A stretch of DNA of 64,000 nucleotides from Bacteroidota bacterium (GCA_016706865.1 JADJIS010000003.1:1178001-1242000); one strand, 5' to 3'; shown: positions 10,491 to 19,318, numbered from the stretch's first letter. The notes: generated by a model from the letters alone, not told the origin. Program-made: numbers and translations.

Positions 10491-11247
10491 ATGAAAAGCA
10501 GATCGATAATAATCTCGCTTATAACAATTGCAAGTATGGTTGTTTTAAGTGAGTCTTGTAAGCACACACCCCTTGATTTTATTGAAGATATTGTTGACAC
10601 ACCTCCTATAGATACAACGGGAGGACCTGATACAATTGATTTCTCCAATTGTGACCCGGATACTGTGAAGCTTCGAAAATGATATTTTCCCAATTCTTAT
10701 CTCTAATTGTGCAATCAGCGGTTGTCACGATAATGAATCGCATGAGGAAGGAATAAATTTAAGTTCCTACGTTAAAGTAATGTCGAGCGATGTTGTGGAT
10801 ATTTCTGATCCATGGGATTCGGAATTAATTGAAAAGGCTACTGATAATGATGAGGACGACATTATGCCACCTCCTCCAATGAATCCTTTATCTGAAGCTG
10901 AAATAGAAATGATCGTTTTGTGGATGGAGCAGGGTGCAAAAAATAATTCCTGTACAGATTGTGATACCACAACCGTAACATTTGAAGCTGTTATTATGCC
11001 AATTCTCGACGCATATTGTTCTGGTTGTCACGATAATTCAAGTCCTTCCGGAAGTATTGATCTTACATCCTACCTGGGATCAGGTTCAAATGATGGAATT
11101 GTGGATGTTGCTTCTGATGGAAGATTATTTGGAGCAATCAACCATGACACAGGTTTTGAACCAATGCCACCGGGTGGAACCAGATTGCCTGATTGTTTAA
11201 TTGATCAGATCCGCATTTGGGTTGAGGATGGTTACCCCGACAACTGA
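10491..11247 (+). pseudogene. Lipoprotein with two cytochrome c-like CxxCH modules, one frameshift
   Basis: The gene opens with a lipoprotein signal (lipobox VLSESC). Near 10670 an extra A in GTGAAGC breaks the frame; removing it gives NCDPDTVSFENDIFPILISN followed by CAISGCH, then a second module with YCSGCHDN. The resulting protein of about 250 residues resembles planctomycete-type cytochrome c domains, with MPP motifs (DIMPPPPMNP and EPMPPGG) and WxxxGA-type ends (VLWMEQGAKNN, RIWVEDGYPDN) after each module. Haem attachment at the CX4CH and CX2CH sites is inferred. It is the first of three similar genes and has its own promoter, so periplasmic electron transfer or a haem-binding surface role is possible. 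Confidence 0.7.
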
Positions 11248-11345
11248 TTAGAATCACCAAAATAAATGCACCTTTTTAAATTTATAAACGTATCTCTTAT
11301 AGTAAGTTTAAGTAAGAAGTTAAAGAGAAGATAAAATTTATAATT

Positions 11346-12058
11346 ATGAAAAGGTTCATTTATATCATCCCGTTTTTTTGATCACTCGTTTATAATCGAA
11401 TCTTGTCAGCATAATACATTTATTGATCTGACAAATCCTTCGGTTTCCGAAAACTGTGATCCGGATACTACTTATTTTTCAAAATGAAGTTCTTCCACTT
11501 ATTATTTCCAATTGTGCTAAAAGCGGATGCCATACAAGTGAAGGTGGCGGCGAAGAGGAAGCACATGATCTGTCATCATATGAAGCTATAATGAACAGCG
11601 ATTATGTTGATCCCTTTGATGCAAATGGTAGTGAATTAATTGAAGTGTTAACTGAAAGCGGTGAAGATAAAATGCCTCCATATCCAAATGAACCATTATC
11701 TTCAGCTCAGATTACAATATTAAAAAGTTGGATCAATCAGGGAGCACGCAATAATGAATGCAGTGGCGGTTGTGATACAGCAAACGTAACTTATTCTGGC
11801 ACAATTGCTCCTTTAATGGGTAACTATTGTAACGGATGTCACGGTGATAGTGGAAATTCAACAGGTATAAACCTCACAAGTTATTTCGACAGTGGCACCG
11901 ACGACGGAGTTAAAACTGTTGCACAGGATGGAAGATTATGGGGCTCTGTTAATCAGGATGGTGGATTTAGCGCAATGCCTCTGGGTGGAAACAGATTACA
12001 AGAATGTAAAATTGATGAATTAAGAATATGGTTGGATAATGGTTATCCAAATGATTAA
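11346..12058 (+). pseudogene. Paralogous CxxCH lipoprotein, about three frameshifts
   Basis: The start is the ATG at 11346 (MKRFIYIIPFF). Indels in the T7 run near 11375, near 11390 and in the T5 run near 11472 interrupt the frame. Corrected, the protein has a lipobox ending IIESC and the same two-module plan as the preceding gene: NCDPDTTYF, CAKSGCH, a KMPPYPNEPL loop, then YCNGCH, AMPLGGNR and RIWLDNGYPND at the end. From about 11475 the frame is clean. It is a clear tandem duplicate of the upstream gene and lies in the same orientation, 98 bases downstream. Confidence 0.7.
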
Positions 12059-12069
12059 AAATTAAGACA

Positions 12070-12477
12070 ATGACAACTAAATTAAAATATTTAACCTTTA
12101 TAGCTGTGGGATTATTATTTGCAGGCAGCTTCTTTTCTTCTTGTTATTACGATAATAATGAAGAATTATATGGCACCATCAATTGCGATACTGTTGATAT
12201 TTCCTACACAGCCGACATATTACCAATTTTGGAAAATGCGTGTCTTACCTGCCACAACACTACAAGTGCGGGGGTTTTAGGGGGAGGAAATAATCTCGAG
12301 GGTTTCGATAATTTAAGTAACTATATAATTGCAGGAGATGCGCAAAACAGCACATTTTATGCTTCTGTTGCATGGATCCCTGGAACTTCTTTTATGCCTC
12401 AGGGTAGTGAAAAACTGAGTTCTTGTAATATTGCACAAATCAGAAGTTGGATCAATGCCGGAGCAACAAATAATTAA
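12070..12477 (+). CDS. Lipoprotein with single CxxCH module
   Basis: This intact 135-residue protein has a lipoprotein signal (lipobox FFSSC, Cys at 25) and one module of the type seen in the two preceding genes: NCDTVDISYTADILPILENA, CLTCH, then SFMPQGSEKLSSC and IRSWINAGATNN. It starts 11 bases after the preceding stop, so it is probably cotranscribed. It looks like a half-length member of the same family. A c-type haem at CLTCH is inferred, not shown. Confidence 0.78.
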   Translation: MTTKLKYLTFIAVGLLFAGSFFSSCYYDNNEELYGTINCDTVDISYTADILPILENACLTCHNTTSAGVLGGGNNLEGFDNLSNYIIAGDAQNSTFYASVAWIPGTSFMPQGSEKLSSCNIAQIRSWINAGATNN

Positions 12478-12529
12478 TAGTTGAACAATGATCAACTCCA
12501 TTTAAACCTTAAATCTAACTGGCAATCAT

Positions 12530-12537
12530 TATCTTTG
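12530..12537 (+). promoter_or_regulatory. Putative -7 element of the WD40 gene
   Basis: TATCTTTG matches TAnnTTTG. Initiation near 12543 would leave a leader of about 15 bases before the TTG codon at 12559. Confidence 0.45.
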
Positions 12538-12558
12538 GGCAATTAATTAATTTCCATT

Positions 12559-13505
12559 TTGGATCTTTTAATTGCCCAAATTATTTTGTTTTACCCTTCT
12601 CAAATTACCATTTCAAAAGTTAAACATTTAACGGGCCATTCTTCCGGAATTTTTTGTTTGGGGGAAGGAATGGAACCGAATTCGGTTATGTCGGGTAGTG
12701 GAGATGGCATTGTTGCCCAATGGGAGATAAATGGAATGGACACTGCCAAAGGACTGGCAAGAATACCAGGAAGTATATTTTCACTTTATTATCACAAAAA
12801 TTACAACTGCTTTTTACCGGAAGTTTAGACGGAACTGTGCATATCACCGACCTGATCAAAAAAGAAGAAGTCCACAAATTTATTCCTGATGGTTCGGCAG
12901 TATATGATATAACAATTATTAACGACAATAATCTCGTTATTGCGTGTGGAAGCGGAAGGTTTTTATTTACGATGTTGATCATAAATTGATCACTGAAACC
13001 ATTGCAGTAAGTGAAAAAAGTATTCGCAGTATTGCTGTAACTCCATTCCATAACCACATAATTTTTCCAGTTCTGACCATGATCTTTATGTTTATGATAA
13101 AAATGATCTAACCCTGAAAAATACCCTTTCGGGTCATCAGAATTCCGTTTTTGTGCTGCCTTTTCCAAAACGGGTGATTTTCTGATCTCCGGTTCCCGTG
13201 ACGCTCAACTAAAAATCTGGGATTCTAATAACAACTATACTCTTATAAAAACTCTTGCAGCCCACATGTTCACTATAAATGATATCAAAATGAGCCCCGA
13301 TGGAAGGCTTTTTGCAACTGCAGGTCGCGATAAACATATTAAGATCTGGGATGCGAGTAATTTTAATCTCCTTAAGGTGATTGATCATGAAAAGTACGGG
13401 GGACATCTCAACTCCGTGAATAAGTTATTTTGGAGCAACTGGAATAACTCTTTAATTTCGTGCGGCGATGACAGAACTGTGATGATTTGGGAAATAGAGG
13501 CATAA
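12559..13505 (+). pseudogene. WD40 repeat protein, four frameshifts
   Basis: The conceptual protein of about 310 residues is a seven-bladed-type WD40 propeller. Blades are visible as HLTGHSSGIFCL/DGIVAQWEI, LLFTGSLDGTVHITDL, HDLYVYDKNDLTLKNTLSGH, DFLISGSRDAQLKIWD, LAAHMFTINDIKMSPDGR/HIKIWD and SLISCGDDRTVMIWEI. Frame changes are needed near 12795, 12958, 13062 and 13165. No ATG fits the N-terminus; TTG at 12559 or a codon closer to 12601 may be the start. The protein has no signal peptide and is probably a cytoplasmic scaffold. It directly precedes dcd. The dense indels argue for consensus errors. Confidence 0.78.
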
Positions 13506-13545
13506 AACATGAATTGGATTAACATTTAAGAACAACCAAAAAATA

Positions 13546-14080
13546 ATGATACTTACCGACAAAGAAATTGAAAAAGAAATTGCAAAAGGCACTATATTAA
13601 TAGAACCTTATCGCGCTGATTGTCTTGGAACAAATTCCTACGATGTGCATTTGGGAAGGTACTCGCGGTTTATAAGAACCATATTCTCGACGCAAAAAAC
13701 ACAACGAAATTGAGGAGATCATCATTCCGGATGAAGGATTTGTAATTCATCCAGGCATTTTATATTTAGGTGTTACAGAAGAATATACCGAAACACACGC
13801 TCAAGTACCTTTCTTAGAAGGAAAATCCAGTGTCGGCCGTTTGGGAATCGACATTCATGCAACAGCCGGAAAAGGTGATGTTGGATTTTGCAACACCTGG
13901 ACCTTAGAAATCAGCTGCAGTCAGCCTGTAAGAATTTATGCCGGAATGCCGATCGGACAATTAATTTATTTTGAAGTGAAGGGTGAAATAGAAAATTACT
14001 ACAATAAAAAAGCAAACGCAAAATACGTGAACCGAACAATTCGTCCGGTGGAGAGTATGATGTTTTTGAATAAATTCTGA
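13546..14080 (+). pseudogene. dcd: dCTP deaminase, two frameshifts
   Basis: The gene starts MILTDKEIEKEIAKGTILIE and contains the Dcd core FLEGKSSVGRLGIDIHATAG, KGDVGFCNTWTLEIS and GMPIGQLIYF. These include the conserved Ser/Arg substrate residues and the catalytic Glu of the dCTP deaminase/dUTPase fold. One base is missing near 13658 (GGAAGG) and one in the A6 run near 13700; restoring both gives a normal 178-residue protein. Dcd converts dCTP to dUTP for thymidylate synthesis. Because this is a core enzyme, sequence error is a better explanation than inactivation. Confidence 0.85.
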
Positions 14081-14170
14081 GGACGCGCGGGGCGCGTGAC
14101 ATAGGACGTAGGACATAGGACATAGGACTTGACATAGGACATGGGAAGGGGACATAGGAACACAAGGGGT
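14081..14170. repeat. Heptamer array, ATAGGAC type
   Basis: From 14098 the sequence repeats GACATAG, GACGTAG, GACATAG, GACATAG and variants with a seven-base period up to about 14163. It begins 17 bases after the dcd stop codon. The same words form the arrays at 45094-45345 and, on the opposite strand, at 62911-62958. Confidence 0.8.
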
Positions 14171-14187
14171 GGGATTTTGTAAAATTT

Positions 14188-14233
14188 CCGGAGCGAGTGA
14201 GGCTCCCGCTTCCAGCGAGGGTCTCACCGATGG
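14188..14233. repeat. Dispersed palindromic repeat, GTGAGGCTC type, copy 1
   Basis: It starts CGGAGCGAGTGAGGCTCC and ends AGCGAGGGTCTCAC, giving an imperfect hairpin. Relatives occur at 14432-14476, 45448-45491 and, reversed, four times at 62493-62738. Confidence 0.75.
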
Positions 14234-14257
14234 ATTACAACCATCACATGTGGAAAA

Positions 14258-14380
14258 AGGGAACCTGCCTGACGCGGTCAGCAGGCAGGCGCGGATGACG
14301 CGGATAATGCAGATTTTAAAGGATAAAAAAAATTAGATAATTTGGATTTAAATAATGTTATAATTAACGTGATCCCAAAT
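14258..14380. repeat. Intergenic module with GC hairpin
   Basis: GGAACC is followed by an imperfect palindrome (CCTGCCTGAC with GTCAGCAGGCAGG, 14264-14289), then GCGCGGATGACGCGG, AAAGGATAAAAAAAATTAG and ATTAACGTGAT. The reverse complement of about 62775-62882 has the same blocks in the same order, with a different hairpin (AGCCAAAAGGCT) after GGAACC. Confidence 0.7.
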
Positions 14381-14431
14381 CCCGAAGGGATGACCCATCT
14401 TATAACAACGGACTTTAGTCCGTGGCAACAT

Positions 14432-14476
14432 CGGAGCAAGTGAGGCTCTCGCTCCCAGTGAGGGTCTCACTAATGG
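14432..14476. repeat. Dispersed palindromic repeat, GTGAGGCTC type, copy 2
   Basis: CGGAGCAAGTGAGGCTCTCG and GTGAGGGTCTCAC form the same hairpin as copy 1. A second, perfect palindrome (CGGACTTTAGTCCG) sits just upstream at 14409-14422. Confidence 0.75.
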
Positions 14477-14529
14477 TAAAAACCAAAATTTAAAATTTTG
14501 CTAGAATTTTAAACTCCATATTGGTATAA

Positions 14530-14685
14530 AGTATCAGGTATCAGTAAAACAAACAATGGAATCAATTAAAATTTCGCAAGAAATTTAAACTCCTTTCCTC
14601 TCTCCTCTCTCCTTTTTCCTTTCTCCTCTCTCCTTTCTCCTCCCTCCTCTCTCCTTTCTCCTTTCTCCTCCCTCCTCCCTCCTTT
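14530..14685. repeat. Dispersed repeat plus CTCCTTT heptamer array
   Basis: A segment containing GTATCAG, AAACAAACA and TTTCGCAAGAAATTTAAAC recurs around 45630-45740. It is followed at 14590-14685 by CTCCTTT, CTCCTCT and CTCCTCC units with a seven-base period. The same order is found at 45739-45790. Confidence 0.75.
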
Positions 14686-14715
14686 TTTGTTTATCTTTAT
14701 GAACGATATCTATAA

Positions 14716-15307
14716 ATGAAAAAATATCTTTTAATTTTATTTCTGTCAATTTCCACCATAACTTTTGGCCAGGTGAAATCCCAATTCGGAGCTGGATTTA
14801 TGGTTGGATATAAGGGAATTGTTTCTGATGGTGGAGTTATTGTTGAATATAAATACAGCAATAGATTTGACACCTATTTCGGGCTTTCCTATACCGATTT
14901 TAGCGGCTTGGGATATGTAGTTGGCACCGATATTTTTTTTTACAAATTACAGTTGGCAATCATGTTTACTTTTAGGATTCAATCGTCAGTTTGGAGGTTA
15001 TTCTTATACAGGTGATACCATTGAAGTAAAAACAGATTATCTCATTAAAGGATATAATAGTTATATAGCTGCTATCGGTGTAAGAAAAATATTATTTGAA
15101 AAATCAGATGCTTTAGGATCTATGTCATTTACTCCATACATCTGCTACCGTTATACCTATCCGGAAAGCAAGTTAATATTTTTAGATGAGTATGAAAATG
15201 AAGCAAGAGAAGACAGAATTAATTCACGAATAAGCGGAGGCATTGGAGGCGGATTAAAAGTTGTTTATTTTTTGAATAGGAAGCGAATAGGCAACAGTGA
15301 GCAGTGA
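14716..15307 (+). pseudogene. Small exported beta-barrel protein, one frameshift
   Basis: The gene encodes a signal peptide (MKKYLLILFLSISTITFGQ) and then alternating aromatic/polar strands (FGAGFMVGYKG, YFGLSYTDFSG, YIAAIGVRK, FTPYICYRYTY, GGIGGGLKVVYF), as in small outer-membrane barrels of Bacteroidota. The frame breaks in the T9 run at about 14940, a likely homopolymer error. The corrected length is about 195 residues. The last codons and the TGA stop (15305-15307) lie inside a CAGTGAG heptamer array, so the final residues GNSEQ are repeat-derived. No specific family is recognised. Confidence 0.6.
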
Positions 15308-15322
15308 GCAGTGGGCAGTTTC
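15292..15322. repeat. CAGTGAG heptamer array overlapping a stop codon
   Basis: About four units (CAACAGTGAG, CAGTGAG, CAGTGGG, CAGT) at seven-base spacing span the stop codon of the preceding gene. Confidence 0.7.
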
Positions 15323-15531
15323 AAACATTGGGGAATTAATTTAATATTAAATGCTTTTGTTTTAAAACATATTAATTGCAGAAGAATCAGATAGAAGAAA
15401 TTGCGAGGTAATTTATTATGCAGAAACTTTGAAAAAACACAAAGGAAACGTCTTTCCCCTTGGGGAAGATAAGAGATGGGGACCGAGGTTGAGGAAAAGA
15501 AAAATAAAAATAAAAAATATCAATTGGGCCC

Positions 15532-16170
15532 AGAACATTAATCGGATAGACAACCCGGGAGATTAACCTTCGAATCAAACCTTGAAAACTAATATCGAAT
15601 ATAGAACAAGGAATAAAGAACATTAAACAATTCGACAACCCGGGAGATATTCCTTCGTAGGAAAACTTGATTAATAAAAAATAATAATCAAAAAATAAAA
15701 AACATTGATCGGATCCACAACCCGGGAGATATTCCTTCGTAGGAAAACCTGATTAATAAAAAATAATAATCAAAAAATAAGAAATACATTCAATGTAATC
15801 GAAAACTTACTCCCCTATGGGGTAGGGGCCAGAACATTAATCGGATAGACAACCCGGGAGATAATCCTTCGATTCAAACCTTGAAAACTAATATCGAATC
15901 CGCCAGTGGTCGGACAGGTATAGAACAAGGAATAAAGAACATTAAACAATTCGACAACCCGGGCCTTGATAAATAATAATCAAAAAATAAAAAACATTCA
16001 TCGGATCCACAACCCGGGAGATATTCCTTCGTAGGAAACCTTGATAAATAATAAATAATAATCAAAAATTAAGAAATACTTTCAATGTAATCGAAAACTT
16101 ACTCCCCTATGGGGTAGGGGGCCAGAACATTCATCGTATATACAACCCGGGAGATTTCCCTCCGCATGAA
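15532..16170. repeat. Nested tandem array of CAACCCGGGAGAT repeats
   Basis: CAACCCGGG occurs at 15551, 15636, 15718, 15850, 15955, 16010 and 16143, usually followed by AGATATTCCTTCGTAGGAA and an AATAATAATCAAAAAAT spacer. These form a higher-order unit of about 295-300 bases (AGAACATT at 15532, 15831 and 16124). The second unit has an extra 20-base GC-rich insert at 15900-15919. Spacers are shared and repeats vary, so this is not CRISPR. The rest of 15308-15531 has no gene; it includes CCCCTTGGGG near 15456. Confidence 0.85.
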
Positions 16171-16218
16171 ACCTTGCTAACCCTGAAAACTTTTGCAACC
16201 ACTAACACCTTCGAACCC

Positions 16219-16284
16219 CGAACTCAGAACACAGAACTCAGAACACAGAACTCAGAACACCGAACACAGAACTCAGAACTGAAA
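16219..16284. repeat. GAACTCA/GAACACA heptamer array
   Basis: Nine near-perfect seven-base units (GAACTCA, GAACACA, GAACACC) follow one another. The array lies between the CCCGGG array and the 3' end of porT. Confidence 0.9.
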
Positions 16285-16330
16285 CATGTAATGATTGACG
16301 CAGGAGATATACTACATGTCAGAACAAAAG

Positions 16331-17035
16331 TTAACCTTCTATATGTATCGAAAATAACAAAGTTCTCGAAAAAACCTTATCCATCACATTACTTTGTTGA
16401 AGATTGGGATCTAATTTATGTAGATTAAATATTCCGTTTGAAATTTTTACTTCGGGACTGAAAATAAAATAGGGAAAATAAAATTCCATTCCTAAACCAT
16501 ATTCAACAGCAAGATCACTAGCCTTTATTTTTACAAGTTCTTCTGCATTACGCGCTTCTGCATTTGAACCAAGATCATATAAAAATTGAGCCCCTCCAAT
16601 TACATACACCTTCATATCCTTATAAGCTGCGCTTTTAAATTTCACATCGAAGGGAAAGGTGAGATAAATAGATTCAATTGTTTGAGAAGATGTTGTTTCA
16701 TCTTTGTAGGTATAATTAAAATTCTTTTCCGCAAAAGATAATCCTGGAATAAAACGCAGATCAAGATATTTTCCAATTCTTAAATTCGCGATGATACCTA
16801 AATTAAATCCCGGACCCGTTGTGGATTCCGCAATTAAAATGGAATCGTGATTTATAAATTGATCGCTGAAAGTAATTTTAAAATCGGAGCTATTATATCC
16901 TAAAGAAATTCCGAAATGATATGGCTTAATAGAAAACCTGTTCTCATATTCCGTCACATTAAATTGTGCCTTTACAAAAAAAGGAAGAAATAAAACGATC
17001 AATAAAATTATTTTTCTGCTATATAGAGCGAACAT
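16331..17035 (-). CDS. porT: PorT-like T9SS component
   Basis: This 234-residue protein has a signal peptide and an eight-stranded barrel pattern. It begins (after the signal) FNVTEYENRFSIKPYHFGIS, close to the N-terminus of PorT/SprT proteins, and it follows ubiE, the usual place of porT in many Bacteroidota. PorT is needed for T9SS secretion, which fits the six sorting-domain proteins in this window. The start codon lies within ubiE (28 bases overlap), so translation is probably coupled. I base the name on motif and context; a general porin-family outer-membrane protein is the alternative. Confidence 0.75.
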   Translation of the reverse strand: MFALYSRKIILLIVLFLPFFVKAQFNVTEYENRFSIKPYHFGISLGYNSSDFKITFSDQFINHDSILIAESTTGPGFNLGIIANLRIGKYLDLRFIPGLSFAEKNFNYTYKDETTSSQTIESIYLTFPFDVKFKSAAYKDMKVYVIGGAQFLYDLGSNAEARNAEELVKIKASDLAVEYGLGMEFYFPYFIFSPEVKISNGIFNLHKLDPNLQQSNVMDKVFSRTLLFSIHIEG

Positions 17036-17733
17036 ATTCCGAATGTTAATCTTTTACAGGCATAATTTTTAAATCCTGCATTTTTTAAATAAACCATAAA
17101 TGCATCTCCTTCCGGAAATCGGGAAACTGACTCAAACAAATATGTGTATGCTCTTGCATCGCCGGAAACTAAACGACCTATCACCGGAAGTATTGTGCCA
17201 AAATAAAAATTATACAATTGTTTTACAGGAAATACCCTGGGTTTTGAGAATTCTAAAATAATGATCGGAGCATTTGGTTTTATTACACGATAGATATCGT
17301 TAATCCCTTTTTGCAGATCCTCAAAATTGCGCACACCATAGGCAACAGTGCAGGCATCAAAAGTATTTTCCGGAAATTCAAGATTTTCAGAATCACCTGT
17401 TAAAAGTGTAATTCTGTCGCTCAATTTTTTTTTGATGATCTTTTTTCTCCCTGCCTCCAGCATTTGTTCGGAAATATCCACGCCGGTCACCTTTTTGGGG
17501 TTCGCCTTTAATGCTGCGATCGTAAAATCTCCGGTTCCACAGGCAACATCCAAAATATGTTCCGGATTATATTTTTTAAGCGCCTTAATGGCTTTATTGC
17601 GCCAGTATACATCAATTCCGAGCGAGAGCACCCTGTTCAAAAAATCGTAGCGCCCAGCTATGTTATTGAACATATTTTTAACCTGTTCCTTCTTTCCTTC
17701 CTCTGTTTTATACGGGGTTACACTTTCTGACAT
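17008..17733 (-). CDS. ubiE: Demethylmenaquinone/ubiquinone methyltransferase
   Basis: The 241-residue protein is a class I SAM methyltransferase with motif I LDVACGTGDF, motif II GDSENLEFPENTFD and the UbiE signatures VAYGVRNFED and YLFESVSRFPEGD. It also has the N-terminal NMFNNIAGRYDFLNRVLS block that defines the family. In Bacteroidota it completes menaquinone synthesis by C-methylation of demethylmenaquinone. It precedes porT with overlapping ends. A TAAATTTG element lies seven bases before its ATG. Confidence 0.96.
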   Translation of the reverse strand: MSESVTPYKTEEGKKEQVKNMFNNIAGRYDFLNRVLSLGIDVYWRNKAIKALKKYNPEHILDVACGTGDFTIAALKANPKKVTGVDISEQMLEAGRKKIIKKKLSDRITLLTGDSENLEFPENTFDACTVAYGVRNFEDLQKGINDIYRVIKPNAPIIILEFSKPRVFPVKQLYNFYFGTILPVIGRLVSGDARAYTYLFESVSRFPEGDAFMVYLKNAGFKNYACKRLTFGICSLYIAEK

Positions 17734-17740
17734 TATGTTG

Positions 17741-17748
17741 CAAATTTA
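17741..17748 (-). promoter_or_regulatory. -7 element of ubiE-porT
   Basis: The minus strand reads TAAATTTG, and the ATG follows after seven bases, so the mRNA would be almost leaderless. Confidence 0.55.
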
Positions 17749-17813
17749 CGTTGAATAATCCTGTTTCTGAATGCTATTTACCAACTCCACACCTTTCCTG
17801 GCTGCTTTAAACC

Positions 17814-17821
17814 TATTTTTG
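17814..17821 (+). promoter_or_regulatory. -7 element abutting engB
   Basis: TATTTTTG ends four bases before the GTG start codon at 17826, which implies a leaderless transcript. Confidence 0.55.
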
Positions 17822-17825
17822 CACT

Positions 17826-18419
17826 GTGATAATTAAAACAGCAATTTACACAGGAAGTTTTGTGGATGTAAAAAAATGTCCTTCTCAGGATATGCCCGAG
17901 TTTGCCTTTATCGGACGATCGAATGTAGGTAAATCGTCGCTCATAAACATGCTTACTGACCATAATCACCTGGCAAAAACAAGCTCCACTCCGGGAAAAA
18001 CACAAACAATTAATTATTTTCTCATCAACAAAACCTGGAACCTTGTCGACCTTCCCGGATATGGATTTGCAAAGGTTTCCAGAGAAAAAAGAGGAGAATG
18101 GGAGAAGATGATCAATGGTTACCTTATCATGCGAGACCAATTATTATGCGTATTTCAGCTGATAGATGCTGCAGTCCCACCCCAAAAAATAGATCTGGAA
18201 TTCACCGATAAACTTGGCGAGGATCAAATTCCTTTCGCTATCATCTTTACCAAAGCCGATCGCCGAAAAAAGCCAATTGCCGAGAATATCGAGCTCTACA
18301 AAAAACAATTATCTGAAAATTGGGAAACACTGCCTCCTATTTTCGTTTCCTCTGCTGAAAACAGGCAGGGAAAGGAGGAAATTTTGGAATATTTGGATAC
18401 AATTCTTCAAGGTGAATAG
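17826..18419 (+). CDS. engB: Ribosome biogenesis GTPase EngB (YihA/YsxC)
   Basis: The 197-residue GTPase shows G1 GRSNVGKSS, the G2 region TSSTPGKTQTINYF, G3 DLPGYGFA and G4 TKAD, in the EngB arrangement. EngB acts in assembly of the large ribosomal subunit and is usually essential. The start is GTG at 17826 (MIIKTAIYTGSFVDVKKCP); no ATG fits the conserved N-terminus, and a promoter -7 element lies only four bases upstream. The TAG stop is part of a GTGAATA/GTGAGTA heptamer array. Confidence 0.95.
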   Translation: MIIKTAIYTGSFVDVKKCPSQDMPEFAFIGRSNVGKSSLINMLTDHNHLAKTSSTPGKTQTINYFLINKTWNLVDLPGYGFAKVSREKRGEWEKMINGYLIMRDQLLCVFQLIDAAVPPQKIDLEFTDKLGEDQIPFAIIFTKADRRKKPIAENIELYKKQLSENWETLPPIFVSSAENRQGKEEILEYLDTILQGE

Positions 18420-18744
18420 TGAGTAGTGAGTGGTGAGAATGCTTCGACCTTAGAAAAACTTTGATCTCAAAATCCAAAGCTCCAATGTTACCTGTACCAG
18501 ACTCACGCCTCACGATTCACGAAAATGAGTAATGAGTTATGCCCGCCCGGATGGCCCGGTCGGACGGGAGTAATGAGAATGCCCCAACTATAAAAAAACT
18601 TTGATCTCAAAATCCAAAGCTCCAATGTTACCTGTGCCGGATTCACTCCTCACGATTGACGTGCCATTCGTTGCTTTATCGAAGGTTGACAACTCCTCAC
18701 TTCTTAATCCTTTCTCCTTACTCCTTTCTCCTCTCTCCTTTCTC
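18412..18744. repeat. Intergenic repeat cluster between engB and the ykuK-like gene
   Basis: GTGAGTA-type heptamers (18412-18439) start within engB. A unit of about 45 bases beginning AAAAACTTTGATCTC occurs at 18454 and 18594, 140 bases apart. CACGATT and ATGAGTA heptamers (18502-18540) are interrupted by a 27-base GC-rich palindrome-like insert (18542-18568). CTCCTTT heptamers (18709-18748) run into the stop codon of the next, convergent gene. No gene is seen. Confidence 0.8.
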
Positions 18745-19215
18745 CTACACCACCTTATTTGCACAACTCGAGGAAGCAAAAGACTCCGGTTTTGCTTTAA
18801 AAACGAAGCCCATGCTCAAAATATAGCCCATTGCCTCGTGCAGGGCAAGATTTGACTGAAAACCGGGGTTTGTATTGATATCGGCATGCACTTCAAGGTC
18901 GACATGATACTCATCCAGCAAATTACAGAGCTCGTAGGCGATCTCAATGGAACGGGAAACCTCGTAAAGCAATCTTTCTTTTAGGCTCATTTTTTGTGTA
19001 CTGCTTTCGTTTGCAATGTACATAAAACCGCCTCTGCCCTCTCTGAGGAAGACGATAACCGTACCAAATTCTATTACTTTACCGTATACCTGCGAGTCGG
19101 AACCTATGCAAACCTTGAGTTTATACCCGGCCGCGATCTCCCGTTCGAGGGTTTCCCGAACTTCCTCCAGAATAGGTCTTACGATCTGATTTCCGTTAAA
19201 TTTGCGCCATTTCAT
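18745..19215 (-). CDS. RNase H-like YkuK family protein (DUF458)
   Basis: The 156-residue protein carries the YkuK/DUF458 motifs: CIGSDSQVYG near residue 37, LEVHADINTNPG near 108 and KAKPESFASSSCANKV at the end. The acidic residues match an RNase H-like fold with metal-binding Asp/Glu/His positions. The molecular role is not established; the B. subtilis homologue YkuK is uncharacterised. The TAG stop falls inside a CTCCTTT-type heptamer array (TCTCCTA). It is intact and monocistronic. Confidence 0.87.
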   Translation of the reverse strand: MKWRKFNGNQIVRPILEEVRETLEREIAAGYKLKVCIGSDSQVYGKVIEFGTVIVFLREGRGGFMYIANESSTQKMSLKERLLYEVSRSIEIAYELCNLLDEYHVDLEVHADINTNPGFQSNLALHEAMGYILSMGFVFKAKPESFASSSCANKVV

Positions 19216-19290
19216 ACTTTTCGATTAATTGACTCTACAATATTAATAGGAAATTTTCAATAATTATTTCCTATAACGATAAGAAATGGT

Positions 19291-19298
19291 TAATTTTG
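19291..19298 (+). promoter_or_regulatory. -7 element of rpmE2
   Basis: TAATTTTG lies 20 bases before the ATG at 19319. An in-frame ATG at 19286 is upstream of it, so the later start is the one transcribed. Confidence 0.5.
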
Positions 19299-19318
19299 CA
19301 CCTTTAATTTATAAAGCA

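Noticed and set aside
1..15307. Programmed ribosomal frameshifting as the cause of the broken genes
   Set aside because: Shifts occur in nine unrelated genes, in both directions, several per gene and without conserved slippery sites; homopolymer indels explain them better.
15532..16170. CRISPR-like spacing of CAACCCGGGAGAT repeats
   Set aside because: The repeats vary, the intervening sequences are shared among copies, spacing ranges from 55 to 133 bases, and no cas genes are nearby.
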